Below the pieces are notes generated by a model that searched no databases, was not told the origin of the DNA, and worked only from the letters and a program-made list of their open reading frames with translations. This document shows, piece after piece, positions 16,942 to 26,849 of a DNA stretch of 36,437 nt. A program made the translations under genes and the position numbers. The DNA is from Desulfatibacillum sp. (lineage in GTDB: Bacteria > Desulfobacterota > Desulfobacteria > Desulfobacterales > SpSt-501). Where the stretch lies: the NCBI GenBank assembly GCA_020725555.1, contig DYEU01000031.1, positions 116,761-153,197 of the forward strand, in the 5' to 3' direction. Within the stretch, counting starts at the first letter, position 1. Each line of letters begins with the position of its first letter.

Positions 16942-18201
16942 ATGACGCCATCGGACACCTTTTCCTTTCCGCTCGGCATCAACGGGCTGGGGCGCATCGG
17001 CAAACTCACCCTCTGGGACCAGGTCGCGCGGCGGGCCTTCCCCGAGATCGTGGTCAACCTGGGGCGGCCGGCGGGGCGTTCGCTTGCGGACATCGCCCAC
17101 TACATCGAGCGCGATTCGACCTACGGCCGGCTGCACGCCTTTCTCCACGGGCACCGGGCGAACCCCGTGATTTCCGATCTCGACGAGGCCGCGGGCACGC
17201 TGCGGATCGACGGGGTCAAGGTCCGCGTCCTGCGCGAGAAGCGCAACCCCGCGGAGATCGGCTGGGGGAGGCTCGGCGTGCGGCTCGTCGTGGAGACGAC
17301 CGGCAAGTTCCTCGACCCGGCGGCCGACGAGGCCGACCCCAAGGGCTCCGTGCGCGGCCATCTGGCCGCCGGGGCCGAGAAGGTGGTCGTCTCCGCGCCC
17401 TTCAAGGCCAAGGACAAGAGCGCCCCCTTCCCGCCCGATGCGATCACCACCGTGATGGGGGTGAACGGCAACGACTACGACCCGCGGCGCCACCGCATCG
17501 TCTCGGCCGCCTCCTGCACGACGACGTGCCTGGCGCACATGATGAAGCCGCTGATCGACGCCTTCGGTGCCGGGCGCATCCTCTCGGCCTCCATGGCCAC
17601 GGTGCACGCGGCGACGAGCTCCCAGCCCGTGCTCGATCGCGTGCCGGAGGCGGGCAAGGGGGACTTGCGCAAGAACCGCAGCGTCCTGAACAACATCATC
17701 CTCACCACGACCGGCGCGGCGAACGCCCTGCGCCTGGTGATCCCGCAGATGAAGGAGATCCCCTTCATCGCCGAGTCGGTGCGCATCCCGACCACCACGG
17801 GCTCGCTCATCCTGCTCGTCGTCAACTTCCAGGAGGAGCCCGGCGGGGCGCGGATCGACCGCGCGGCGGTGAACGCGGTCTTCCGGCGCGCCGCGGAGGA
17901 AAGCCCGGAGGGCTATCTCCGCTACAGCGAGGAGCAGAACGTCTCCAGCGACATCATCGGCCTGCCGCGCGCGGCGGCGATCATCGAGGGCAGCGAGACG
18001 CACACGCGCACGGCCGAGGCCTGCCTCGACCTCGCCAAGGTGCCCGGGTTCCCGGCCCAGGCGATCGCCGCGCTGCCCAGCCCCATGGTGCGCCTGCCGG
18101 TCACCCAGGCCGTGATCTACGGCTGGTACGACAACGAGCTGGGAAGCTACGTCCACATGCTGGGCGATCGGGCGGTCTCGATCGCTCGCCTGATGCCGTA
18201 G
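16942..18201 (+). CDS. gap: Atypical glyceraldehyde-3-phosphate dehydrogenase
   Basis: This 419-residue protein is a divergent type I GAPDH, about 80 residues longer than usual (about 335). The NAD(P) loop is INGLGRIGK. The active-site Cys192 is in SAASCTTTCLAHMM and His222 in MATVHAATSS; the C-terminus has YGWYDNELGSYVHML. These keep the normal catalytic pair, though Cys and His are 30 residues apart instead of about 27. After the second strand the usual Asp of NAD-specific enzymes is absent (VVNLGRPAGRSLADI), so cofactor choice cannot be assumed. Its start is one base after the dikinase-like stop, with ribosome binding site AAGGAGG inside that gene, so the two are translationally coupled. 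It probably works in glycolysis or gluconeogenesis, but another aldehyde-phosphate substrate is possible. Confidence 0.85.
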   Translation: MTPSDTFSFPLGINGLGRIGKLTLWDQVARRAFPEIVVNLGRPAGRSLADIAHYIERDSTYGRLHAFLHGHRANPVISDLDEAAGTLRIDGVKVRVLREKRNPAEIGWGRLGVRLVVETTGKFLDPAADEADPKGSVRGHLAAGAEKVVVSAPFKAKDKSAPFPPDAITTVMGVNGNDYDPRRHRIVSAASCTTTCLAHMMKPLIDAFGAGRILSASMATVHAATSSQPVLDRVPEAGKGDLRKNRSVLNNIILTTTGAANALRLVIPQMKEIPFIAESVRIPTTTGSLILLVVNFQEEPGGARIDRAAVNAVFRRAAEESPEGYLRYSEEQNVSSDIIGLPRAAAIIEGSETHTRTAEACLDLAKVPGFPAQAIAALPSPMVRLPVTQAVIYGWYDNELGSYVHMLGDRAVSIARLMP

Positions 18202-18215
18202 GGCCCGGCGCGGCC

Positions 18216-19055
18216 TCAGGCGCCCAAGCGGGCGGCGAGCCGGACGAAGTCCGCGGGCGCGAGGGTCTCGGCGCGGCGGCGGGGATCGATGCCCAGGGCC
18301 GCGAGCGCCTCTTCCAGCCGCCGGGGCGCAAGCCCCGGGAGCCCCGCGCGCAGGGCGTTGCGCAGGGTCTTGCGGCGCTGGCCGAAGGCGGCGGCGACCA
18401 GGCGGAAGAGGGGGGCCTCGGCCTCGGGCGGGAAGGCCGCCTGCTCCGCGAAGCGGATCTCGACGACCTCGGAGTCCACCTTCGGCCGGGGGTGGAACGC
18501 CCCCGGCCCCACGCGCAGCAGCGGGCGCACCTCGGCGGTCAGGGCGAGCAGGACGGAGAGCCTTCCCCACTGCCGGCCGCCCGGAGCCGCGCGCAGGCGC
18601 TCGGCGAGCTCCCGCTGGAACATCAGCACGGCGCGGCTCACGTGCGCGCGCCCGGCGATCAACCGCACCACGACCTGTGAGGAAATGTTGTAGGGGAGGT
18701 TCCCGAAGACGGCGAGCCGCCCCCCCGCCCGCCGGGAAAGCCCGGCGAGATCGAGCGTGAGGATGTCCCCCGCGATCGGCTCGACGTTGCCGATCCCCTC
18801 GGCGGCGAGCCGCTCCCCGAGCAGCCGGAAAAGCTCCCGGTCCTTTTCCACCGCGAGCACCCGCGCGCAGGCCCGCGAGAGCGGGATCGTGAGGGCCCCC
18901 AGCCCGGGGCCGATCTCGAGGACGGTTTCTCCCGGGCCGGGCCCGGCGCGGGCGAGGATCGCGGCCGGGACCGAGGGGTCGGCGAGGAAGTGCTGGCCGA
19001 GGCGCTTGCGCGGCCTAAGGCCGCGCGCCTCAAGAAGCGAGCGTGGCGAGCCCAT
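18216..19055 (-). CDS. rsmA: 16S rRNA (adenine-1518/1519-N6) dimethyltransferase RsmA/KsgA
   Basis: This 279-residue protein dimethylates two adenines in the 3' hairpin of 16S rRNA during assembly of the small subunit. It shows the KsgA start RPRKRLGQHFLADPSV, the SAM loop VLEIGPGLGALTIPL (about 45-59), and the catalytic NLPYNISS (119-126). The length is normal for the family. The reading frame extends upstream to 19115, but ATG 19055 has a Shine-Dalgarno sequence (GAAGGA) six bases before it and gives the normal N-terminus. It faces the GAPDH gene tail to tail with only 14 bases between. Confidence 0.95.
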   Translation of the reverse strand: MGSPRSLLEARGLRPRKRLGQHFLADPSVPAAILARAGPGPGETVLEIGPGLGALTIPLSRACARVLAVEKDRELFRLLGERLAAEGIGNVEPIAGDILTLDLAGLSRRAGGRLAVFGNLPYNISSQVVVRLIAGRAHVSRAVLMFQRELAERLRAAPGGRQWGRLSVLLALTAEVRPLLRVGPGAFHPRPKVDSEVVEIRFAEQAAFPPEAEAPLFRLVAAAFGQRRKTLRNALRAGLPGLAPRRLEEALAALGIDPRRRAETLAPADFVRLAARLGA

Positions 19056-19086
19056 GGCGCATCCTTCGCGGGGGGCGGTTTCCCGT

Positions 19087-19115
19087 TTCGTAGCCCAAAG
19101 CGCCGGCCGGCGCAA
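19087..19115 (-). promoter_or_regulatory. Weak candidate promoter of rsmA
   Basis: On the minus strand TTGCGC (19115-19110), a 17-base spacer and TACGAA (19092-19087). The match is poor, but spacing and place are right. A perfect 14-base palindrome overlaps it. Confidence 0.25.
19100..19113. repeat. Perfect 14-base palindrome upstream of rsmA
   Basis: GCGCCGGCCGGCGC reads the same on both strands and lies between rsmA and the winged-helix gene, over the weak rsmA promoter. It may be an operator or chance in GC-rich DNA. Confidence 0.4.
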
Positions 19116-19151
19116 ACGCGGGGGGTGCAGGCCGGTGGCGCGGCGGATTGC

Positions 19152-19180
19152 TTGACTTTTCTAGTTCGGCTGTTTAGGTT
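19152..19180 (+). promoter_or_regulatory. Candidate sigma-70 promoter of the winged-helix gene
   Basis: TTGACT (19152-19157), a 17-base spacer and TAGGTT (19175-19180) lie in a locally T-rich stretch. Transcription would start near 19187, about 48 bases before the ATG at 19235. Confidence 0.5.
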
Positions 19181-19234
19181 TTCTCATTCGCGCTTTTCGG
19201 CGCAGGCCCCGGACTTGGCAAAAGGAGGGACCCC

Positions 19235-19600
19235 ATGGTCCGCAGAAAAGGAAAATCGGTCAGCTTCGACGCCATGGTCAAGTTCTTCATGCAGGCCTAT
19301 CAGATTCCTACCAAGAGGGACGTGGAGAAGATCCTCGGCCGCCTGGACCGGCTGGAGGCGCTTCTCGCCCAGGCCGCCTCCGGCACGGAGATCCGCCGGC
19401 GCGCCGCCGCCCGCCGGGCGGCGGGCTCGGCCACCGACCAGGTCTTCGAGGCGATCCGCCGCTCCCGCAACGGCATGAGCTTCGCCGACATCCAGGCGAA
19501 GACGGGCTTCGTGGACAAGAAAATCCGCAACATCATCTTCCGGCTGCACAAGCTGGGCAAGATCAAGCGGCAGGGGCGCGGCCTCTACGTCGCGGCCTGA
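19235..19600 (+). CDS. Small winged-helix protein with N-terminal coiled coil
   Basis: This 121-residue basic protein has two parts. Residues about 10-50 (FDAMVKFFMQAYQIPTKRD, then EKILGRLDRLEALLAQ) look like an amphipathic coiled coil and recall phasin-type or PHA-granule proteins. Residues about 70-120 form a winged helix, with VFEAIRRSRNGMSFADIQAK, a recognition helix DKKIRNIIFRLHKLGKI and the wing RQGRGLYVAA. It may bind DNA as an oligomer. An Arg/Ala-rich linker joins the halves. A strong ribosome binding site (AAAGGAGG) and its own promoter suggest good expression. It precedes the protease gene by 42 bases and may be co-transcribed with it. The target is unknown. Confidence 0.75.
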   Translation: MVRRKGKSVSFDAMVKFFMQAYQIPTKRDVEKILGRLDRLEALLAQAASGTEIRRRAAARRAAGSATDQVFEAIRRSRNGMSFADIQAKTGFVDKKIRNIIFRLHKLGKIKRQGRGLYVAA

Positions 19601-19642
19601 GGCGGCGGCGGGCCGCATTCCGCCGCGCGGGAAAGGGGGCGC

Positions 19643-22618
19643 ATGGCCGCGATCGTCGAGGGTCCCGAGAAGCCGTTTTCGCCCGGCGCCACGGTGGAGG
19701 GCTGGGAGGTCCTGCGCGTCGAGGCGCTTCCCTGGGTCCGGGCGGTGTTCCACGAGCTGCGCCACGGCGCAAGCGGCGCCCGCTGGGTCCACGTCCGCCG
19801 GGCCGACCCGGAAAACGCCTTCGGCGTGACCTTTCGCACCGTCCCCGACGACTCGACGGGGGTCGCGCACATCCTCGAGCACGTCGTCCTGTGCGGCTCG
19901 GAGCGCTACCCCGTCCGCGACCCCTTCTTCGCGATGCTCAAGCGCAGCTTGAGCACCTTCATGAACGCCTTCACGAGTTCCGACTGGACCGCCTACCCCT
20001 TCGCCACCCAGAACCGCAAGGACTTCGTCAACCTGCTCTCGGTCTACCTCGACGCCGCCTTCTTCCCGCGGCTTGAGGAGCTGAGCTTCCGGCAGGAGGG
20101 GCACCGCCTGGAGTTCGAACCCGACCCGGCGGGGGGCGAGCGGCTCGTCTTCCGCGGGGTCGTCTACAACGAGATGAAGGGGGCGATGTCCGCGCCCGAC
20201 CAGGTCATGGCCCGCGCGCTTCACCGGGCCCTCTCCCCGGACACGACCTACGCCCACAACTCGGGCGGCGACCCGGCGGAGATCCCGCGGCTCACCTGGG
20301 AGGCGCTGCGGGAGTTCCACCGCCGGCACTACCAGCCGGGAAACGCCTACTTCTACAGCTACGGCGACTTCCCGCTGGAGGCGCACCTCGCCTTCGTCAA
20401 CGAGCGGGTGCTTGCGCGCTTCGGCGCCGGCGACCCGGCCCCCGAGGTCCTCCCCCAGCCGCGGTGGGCGGCGCCGCGCACGGCCGAGGCCGCCTACCCC
20501 ATCCCGCCCGGGGAGGACCCCGCGAAAAAGCACCAGGCCTGCCTCGCCTGGCTCACCAGCGACATCCGCGACACGGCCGAGGTGCTCGCCCTGGTCCTCC
20601 TCGAGCAGGTGCTGCTCGGGACCGCCGCCTCGCCGCTGCGCAAGGCGCTGATCGACTCCGGGCTGGGCTCGGCCCTCTCCGACGGCAGCGGCTTCGACCC
20701 CGAGCCGCGCGACACGCGCTTCGCCGCGGGGCTCAAGGAAGTGCGCGCCGGCGACGAGGAGGCCGTCGCGGGGATCGTCCTCGACACCCTGGGAAAGCTC
20801 GCCGCGGGGGGGATCGACCCCGAGCGCATCGAGGCGGCGATCCACCAGCTGGAGTTCCACCGCCGCGAGGTGACGAACACCCCCTACCCGTACGGGCTGA
20901 AGCTGCTGCTCGAGATCGCCGGCACCTGGATCCACGGCGGGGACCCCCTGCGCGTGCTGCGCTTCGACGAGGACCTCGCCGCCATCCGGCGCGGCATGGC
21001 GGGCGGGCGCTTCTTCGAGGAGCGGATCGAGCGCTGGTTTCTCGAAAACCCCCACCGCCTGCGCTTTGCCCTGCACCCGGACCCGGAGCTCGCCGCCCGC
21101 GAGGAGGCGCGCGAGCGGGAGGCGCTCCAGGCGATCCGCCGCGGCCTCACCGCCGCGGAGGAGCGGCGGGTGCGCGAGCAGGCCGAGGCGCTCAGGCGGC
21201 TCCAGGAGGCGCGCGAGGACCTCTCGTGCCTGCCGACCCTCGAGCGCGCCGACATCCCGACCGACGTCGCCGCCGTCTCCCCGAGCGGCGGGGACGGCCG
21301 CCTGGCGCTCACCTGCTACACCCAGCCCACCGCGGGCATCTTCTACCTCGCCGCCGCCGCCGGCTGCGGGGGGGTCGCCGAGGAACTCCGCCCCCTGGTC
21401 CCCTTCTTCTGCCACGGCTTCACGCGGATCGGGACGCGGCGGCGCGACTACGCCGCCATGGCGCGCTGGATCGAGGCCGTGACCGGAGGCGTCGGGCTGG
21501 CGGCCAGCCCGCACAGCGGCTTCGACGGGGCGGGGCAGGGGCTGGCACTGGCGAATCTGACGGCGAAAGCCCTCGAGCGGAACCTCCCGGCGCTCTTCGA
21601 GCTCCTCGCCGAGCTCCTCGCCGAGTACGACTTCTCCGACCGCACGCGGCTGCGCAACCTCCTGCTCGAGTACCGCGCGGCGCTCGAAGCCGGGGTCGTG
21701 CCCCAGGGGCACCGCCTGGCGATGTCGCTCGCCGAGCGCCGTTTTTCGCCCACCCGCGCCCTAAACGAGCTCTGGGGCGGCATCCACCAGCTGCTTGCCG
21801 TCAAGCGGCTGACCGAGGACCTCGCCGACGACGCCCTCGACGCCCTGGCGGCCGACCTCGGCCGCGTGGGCGAGGCCGTGCTCCGCCGGCCCAACCTGGA
21901 GCTCGCCCTGATCGGCGAGGAGGGGGCCGTGCGCGACGCCGCGGGCCGGGCCAGGGCGCTCCTCCCCGCGCTCCCCGGGGAAGGGGGGCGCCGTTTCCAG
22001 CTCGAGGGGCCCGAGAGCCGAGGCCCGCGCGTCCGCGAGGGCTGGAGCACGGCGACGGCCGTGAACTTCGTCGCCGCCGCCCTTCCCGTGGTGCGGCTCG
22101 CCCACGAGGACGCCCCCGCCCTGGCCGTGATCGCCCGGATGCTGCGCTCGCTCTTCCTGCACCGCGAGATCCGCGAAAAGGGCGGGGCCTACGGCGGCTT
22201 CGCCGTCTACAACCCCGAGGAGGGCGTCTTCAGCCTCGCCTCCTACCGCGACCCCCACATCGTCGAGACCCTCGCGGTCTTCGAGCGGGCGCCCGCCTTC
22301 CTGCGCTCGGGGGAGATCGGGGAGGGCGACATCCACGAGGCCGTGCTCCAGGTCTGCGCGGACATCGACAAGCCCGACCCCCCCGGGCCCGCCGCGCGCA
22401 AGGCCTTCGCCCGCCGCCTCATCGGGCTCTCCGACGAGCTGCGCCGGGAATTCAAGCGGCGCCTGCTCGCCGTGGACCTCCGGGCGGTCACGGCCGCATC
22501 CGAGCGCTGGCTGCCGGAAGGCCTGGCCGGGGCCTCGGTCGCCGTCATCGGAAGCCCCGAGAGCCTGGCGGAGGCGAACCGGCGCCTCCCTGAGCCGCTC
22601 GCCCTCCACCGCATCTGA
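19643..22618 (+). CDS. M16C zinc metalloprotease, presequence protease (PreP) type
   Basis: This 991-residue protein has the inverted zinc motif HILEH (His76, Glu79, His80) and the third ligand Glu177 in VVYNEMKGAMS, with the length and four-domain layout of the M16C subfamily (PreP and relatives). Further PreP-like segments are SLSTFMNAFTSSDWTAYPF and GGAYGGFAVYNPEEGVF. These proteases enclose and degrade short unfolded peptides of up to about 60-70 residues. No signal peptide is seen, so it is probably cytoplasmic, where it could clear peptides. It ends facing panB. The ATG at 19643 has a moderate ribosome binding site (AAAGGGGG). Confidence 0.92.
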   Translation: MAAIVEGPEKPFSPGATVEGWEVLRVEALPWVRAVFHELRHGASGARWVHVRRADPENAFGVTFRTVPDDSTGVAHILEHVVLCGSERYPVRDPFFAMLKRSLSTFMNAFTSSDWTAYPFATQNRKDFVNLLSVYLDAAFFPRLEELSFRQEGHRLEFEPDPAGGERLVFRGVVYNEMKGAMSAPDQVMARALHRALSPDTTYAHNSGGDPAEIPRLTWEALREFHRRHYQPGNAYFYSYGDFPLEAHLAFVNERVLARFGAGDPAPEVLPQPRWAAPRTAEAAYPIPPGEDPAKKHQACLAWLTSDIRDTAEVLALVLLEQVLLGTAASPLRKALIDSGLGSALSDGSGFDPEPRDTRFAAGLKEVRAGDEEAVAGIVLDTLGKLAAGGIDPERIEAAIHQLEFHRREVTNTPYPYGLKLLLEIAGTWIHGGDPLRVLRFDEDLAAIRRGMAGGRFFEERIERWFLENPHRLRFALHPDPELAAREEAREREALQAIRRGLTAAEERRVREQAEALRRLQEAREDLSCLPTLERADIPTDVAAVSPSGGDGRLALTCYTQPTAGIFYLAAAAGCGGVAEELRPLVPFFCHGFTRIGTRRRDYAAMARWIEAVTGGVGLAASPHSGFDGAGQGLALANLTAKALERNLPALFELLAELLAEYDFSDRTRLRNLLLEYRAALEAGVVPQGHRLAMSLAERRFSPTRALNELWGGIHQLLAVKRLTEDLADDALDALAADLGRVGEAVLRRPNLELALIGEEGAVRDAAGRARALLPALPGEGGRRFQLEGPESRGPRVREGWSTATAVNFVAAALPVVRLAHEDAPALAVIARMLRSLFLHREIREKGGAYGGFAVYNPEEGVFSLASYRDPHIVETLAVFERAPAFLRSGEIGEGDIHEAVLQVCADIDKPDPPGPAARKAFARRLIGLSDELRREFKRRLLAVDLRAVTAASERWLPEGLAGASVAVIGSPESLAEANRRLPEPLALHRI

Positions 22619-22637
22619 GGGGGGCCTTCCGCCCCCC
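22619..22637. terminator. Possible hairpin between the convergent preP-type and panB genes
   Basis: GGGGGGC (22619-22625), the loop CTTCC and GCCCCCC (22631-22637) follow the protease stop codon directly. The stem is strong, but neither strand has a clear T-run, so termination is uncertain. Confidence 0.3.
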
Positions 22638-22659
22638 CCCCTGCGTGGTTTCTCCTCGC

Positions 22660-23514
22660 TCAGCCCTGCGCGAGCAGGCGCTTCAGTTCCGCGAGCGCCG
22701 CCTCGGGCATCTTGAAGCTGTGCTCCGGGCCGGGGAAGGCGCCCGCGAGCACCTCCTGCCGGTAGGCCCGCAGGGCCTCGAGGATGATCGGCCGGATCTT
22801 CGTGTACTGCTTCACGAACTTGGGCACGAAGCGGTCGAAGAGGCCGATCATGTCGTGGGTGACGAGCACCTGGCCGTCGACGTCCGGCCCGGCGCCGATG
22901 CCGATCACGGGCACGCGCACGGTTTCGGCGATCAGCTTGCCGAGCGGCGCGGGGACCGCCTCCAGGATGATCGAGAAGGCGCCGGCGTCTTCCAGGGCTT
23001 TGGCGTCGTCCACGATCTGCTTGGCCGCCGCGGCGTCCTTCCCCTGCATCTTGAAGCCGCCGAGCGCGCTCGCCGTCTGGGGGGTCAGGCCGATGTGCCC
23101 CTGCACCGGGATGCCCGCCTTGACGATCGCCTCCACCGTGGGCGCGAAATGCACCCCGCCCTCGAGCTTGACCACGTCGCAGCCGCCCTCCTTGACCAGC
23201 CGGCCCGCGTTGTGGATCGCCTCGCGGATCGAGGTGTTGTAGCTCATGAAGGGCATGTCCCCCACGACCAGCGGGCTCTTGCAGCCGCGCATCACGGCCT
23301 GGATGTGGTGGATCATGTGCTCCATGGTGACGGGGACCGTGCCGGAAAGCCCCATCACCACCATGCCGAGGGAGTCCCCGACGAGCACGATGTCGGCCTC
23401 GGCCTCGTCGGCCATCAGGCCGAAGGGGTAGTCGTAGGCCGTGACCATGACGAGCTTGCGTCGTTGTTCCTTCGCGTTCTGGATGTCGTGGATGGTGACC
23501 TTGGGTCGGCTCAT
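22660..23514 (-). CDS. panB: 3-methyl-2-oxobutanoate hydroxymethyltransferase
   Basis: This 284-residue protein is PanB, which adds a hydroxymethyl group from methylene-THF to 2-oxoisovalerate to give ketopantoate on the way to pantothenate and CoA. Family motifs are clear: [32 protein letters not shown] with the metal-binding Asp, [14 protein letters not shown], and the C-terminal half with [20 protein letters not shown]. The length is normal. Its ATG overlaps the dppF stop in ATGA, and the ribosome binding site AAAGGAG is inside dppF, so it is coupled to the peptide transporter operon. panC, a common neighbour, is not in the window. Confidence 0.95.
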   Translation of the reverse strand: MSRPKVTIHDIQNAKEQRRKLVMVTAYDYPFGLMADEAEADIVLVGDSLGMVVMGLSGTVPVTMEHMIHHIQAVMRGCKSPLVVGDMPFMSYNTSIREAIHNAGRLVKEGGCDVVKLEGGVHFAPTVEAIVKAGIPVQGHIGLTPQTASALGGFKMQGKDAAAAKQIVDDAKALEDAGAFSIILEAVPAPLGKLIAETVRVPVIGIGAGPDVDGQVLVTHDMIGLFDRFVPKFVKQYTKIRPIILEALRAYRQEVLAGAFPGPEHSFKMPEAALAELKRLLAQG

Positions 23515-24537
23515 GCGGAATGTTCTCCTTTCGCGGGGGATGTCGGGGCGGACGCGGGGGCGGAAAGCCCCCGGCCGCCGTTCAACCAGCAGGCGACCTC
23601 GCGGCCCGGCGCGGCCGCGACGAGCGGCGGGGTCTCGCGCGGGCAGGGGTCGAAGGCGTAGGGGCAGCGCGGGTGAAAGGGGCAGCCCGGCGGCGGGTCG
23701 ATGGGGCTGGGGACGTCGCCCTCCATGCGGAAGGGCGGCCGGGGCCGGCGCACGTCGGGCACGGGGACGGCCGCGATCAGGGCCTCGGTGTAGGGGTGGA
23801 GCGGACGGCGGCTGAACTCGCCTGCGGGCGCCGTCTCGACGATCGCCCCCAGGTACATCACGGCCACGCGGCGGCAGAGGTGCTCGACCACGGCGAGATC
23901 GTGGGAGATGAAGAGGTAGGCGAGGCCGAAGTCACGCTGCAGGTCCTCGAGGAGGTTGATCACCTGGGCCTGGATCGAGACGTCGAGCGCGCTCACGGGC
24001 TCGTCGGCCACGATCAGCTCGGGCCGCACGCAGAGCGCGCGGGCGATCCCGATCCGCTGCCGCTGGCCGCCGGAGAACTCGTGGGGGTAGCGGTCGAGGT
24101 CGGAGGCGCGCAGGCCGACGCGGTCGAGGAGCTCCGCGGCGAGGCGGCGGCGTTCGGCGCGGCGCGGCGGGCGGTCGGCGAAGAGGGGCTCGGTCACGAT
24201 GGCCTCGACGGTCATGCGCGGGTCGAGGCTCGCGTAGGGGTCCTGGAAGATGACCTGCATGCGCCGCCGGAGGCGTCGGAACTCCGTGCGCGGCAGGCGG
24301 CCGATGTCGATCCCGTCGAACTCGATTCGTCCCCCCGTGGGGGGGATCAACCCGAGGAGCATGCGGCCGACCGTCGACTTGCCGCAGCCGGACTCCCCGA
24401 CGAGCCCCAGGCTTTCCCCGCGGGAAATCGCAAACGAGACCCCGTTCACCGCCTGCACCCAGGCCCGGGGCCGGCGGAAGAGGCCGCCGCCGATCGGGAA
24501 GCGCTTGGTCAGGCCGACGGCGCGCACGAGCGGCGTC

Positions 24538-24545
<8 letters not shown>
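23511..24545 (-). CDS. dppF: Dipeptide/oligopeptide ABC transporter ATP-binding protein DppF
   Basis: This 344-residue ABC ATPase has Walker [10 protein letters not shown], signature [14 protein letters not shown] and Walker [13 protein letters not shown]. The oligopeptide-family C-terminus carries a Cys cluster ([18 protein letters not shown], then CWL), which in a characterised Dpp transporter binds a [4Fe-4S] cluster. It pairs with DppD to power peptide import through DppBC. The start ATG 24545 overlaps the end of dppD by eight bases and has GGAGGCGG upstream; a longer reading to 24650 is an artefact. It is the last transporter gene, before panB. Confidence 0.93.
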
Positions 24546-25544
<999 letters not shown>

Positions 25545-25548
<4 letters not shown>

Positions 25549-26828
25549 GGCTGCGGGCTCCCGAGGTAGGCGAGCGCGGTCAGGGCGTAGATCCGGGCCG
25601 TCTCGACGAGCTGGTCGAGGTCGACCCACTCGTCGACCTGGTGGGGGACCTCGCGGTCGCCCGCGCCCAGGGTGACGATGGGGATCCCCTTCCAGGCCGC
25701 GAGGAAGGTCCCGTCGGTCGCGCCCGGGACCCCGCCGTAGGCGGGCTCGCGGCCCGTCACCGCCCGGGTCGCCCAGGCCGCGGCGCGGACGACCGGGTCT
25801 CCCCGGTCGGTCTGCGTGCAGGGCCGGTCGCTGAGGATCTCGACCGCGACGCCGGGCTCCGGGTCGCGGGTGACGCCGCGCCGGCGGTCGCGTTCGCGGG
25901 TCGCCTGGCCGACCCGCCGCCGCGTCTCCTCGGCCAGCCGCCGGAGGCGCTCCACGATCGCGGGGTGGGACTGGCGCGGGATCGTGCGCACGTCCACGAG
26001 CACGACCGCGCGGCCCGGCACCACGTTCAGCTGCGCCGGGCCTTCCGGCGGGGCCTGGATCACGGTCGGGGTGAAGCTCGGCCAGTTGAGGTCGGGGTCG
26101 CGGCCGAGGGTGCGGCAGGCTTCCTCCTCGAGCTCCTCGAGGCCGCGGAGGATCTCGGCCACGGCGGGCGCCGGGTTCAGGCCGGAAAGCGGCATGGCGC
26201 CGTGACACATGCGGCCGGTCACGGTGAAGCGCGCGCGCACCGCCCCCTTCTGGCTCGTGCAGAGGAGGCCGTCCTGAGGCTCGCAGATCACGGCCGCGCT
26301 CACGCGGTCGGCGTGGCCGCGGCGGATGAAGTCCTGCACCCCGGTCATGGCGCCTTCCTCGTCGCAGAGGACGCCCCCCAGGATGTCGCCGTGCAGGGGG
26401 ACCCCCGCGCGGCGGATCGCCGCCATGGCGCAGAGCATGGCGGCGAGGTTGCCCTTGGTGTCGTTGGTGCCGCGGCCGAACATGCGGCGGCCGACGATGG
26501 CCGCCGAAAACGGCGGGTGGGTCCAGGCGGCGGGGTCGCCGGGGGTCACGACGTCGGTGTGGCCCTCGAACATGAGGGTCCGGTCGCCGCCGGGGGAGCC
26601 GGCGAGGGTCACCAGCACGTTCGGCCGCCGCGGGGCGGCCTCCTCCACGGCGACGGCGAAGCCCTGCCGCTCGGCCCAGCGGGCGACGAACTCGGCCGCC
26701 TCCTGTTCGCTCGTTCCCGCCTCGGGGTCGAAGACCGAGTTGATGCGCACCAGCGCGGCGGCGAGGTCCACGACGCCTGCGGGGTCGAGCGCCCCGAGCA
26801 CCTTGTCGACGAGATCCGGGGGGACCAT
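25545..26828 (-). CDS. M20 family metallopeptidase (ArgE/DapE-like deacylase)
   Basis: This 427-residue protein is a dinuclear zinc amidohydrolase of the M20 family. Metal and catalytic residues are in place: His90 and Asp92 ([11 protein letters not shown]), Asp123 ([11 protein letters not shown]), and Glu157-Glu158 (LCDEEGAM). A dimerisation domain of the usual kind lies between. Members remove acyl groups or cut dipeptides; the exact substrate cannot be told. It is embedded between dppC and dppD, so it most likely acts on what the transporter brings in, such as a dipeptide or N-acyl amino acid. No signal peptide is seen, so it is cytoplasmic. Shine-Dalgarno AGGAG precedes the ATG. Confidence 0.9.
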
Positions 26829-26849
26829 CGGGGGGGGTCTCCTTTCGTT

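Noticed and set aside
12683-16945. A 1420-codon plus-strand open frame in another frame of the dikinase-like gene
   Set aside because: It is Arg/Pro/Ala-rich out-of-frame translation; the frame starting at 12750 holds all the conserved motifs.
14019-17093. A 1024-codon minus-strand open frame
   Set aside because: Antisense shadow of the dikinase-like gene and the start of the GAPDH gene; low-complexity composition and no recognisable motif.
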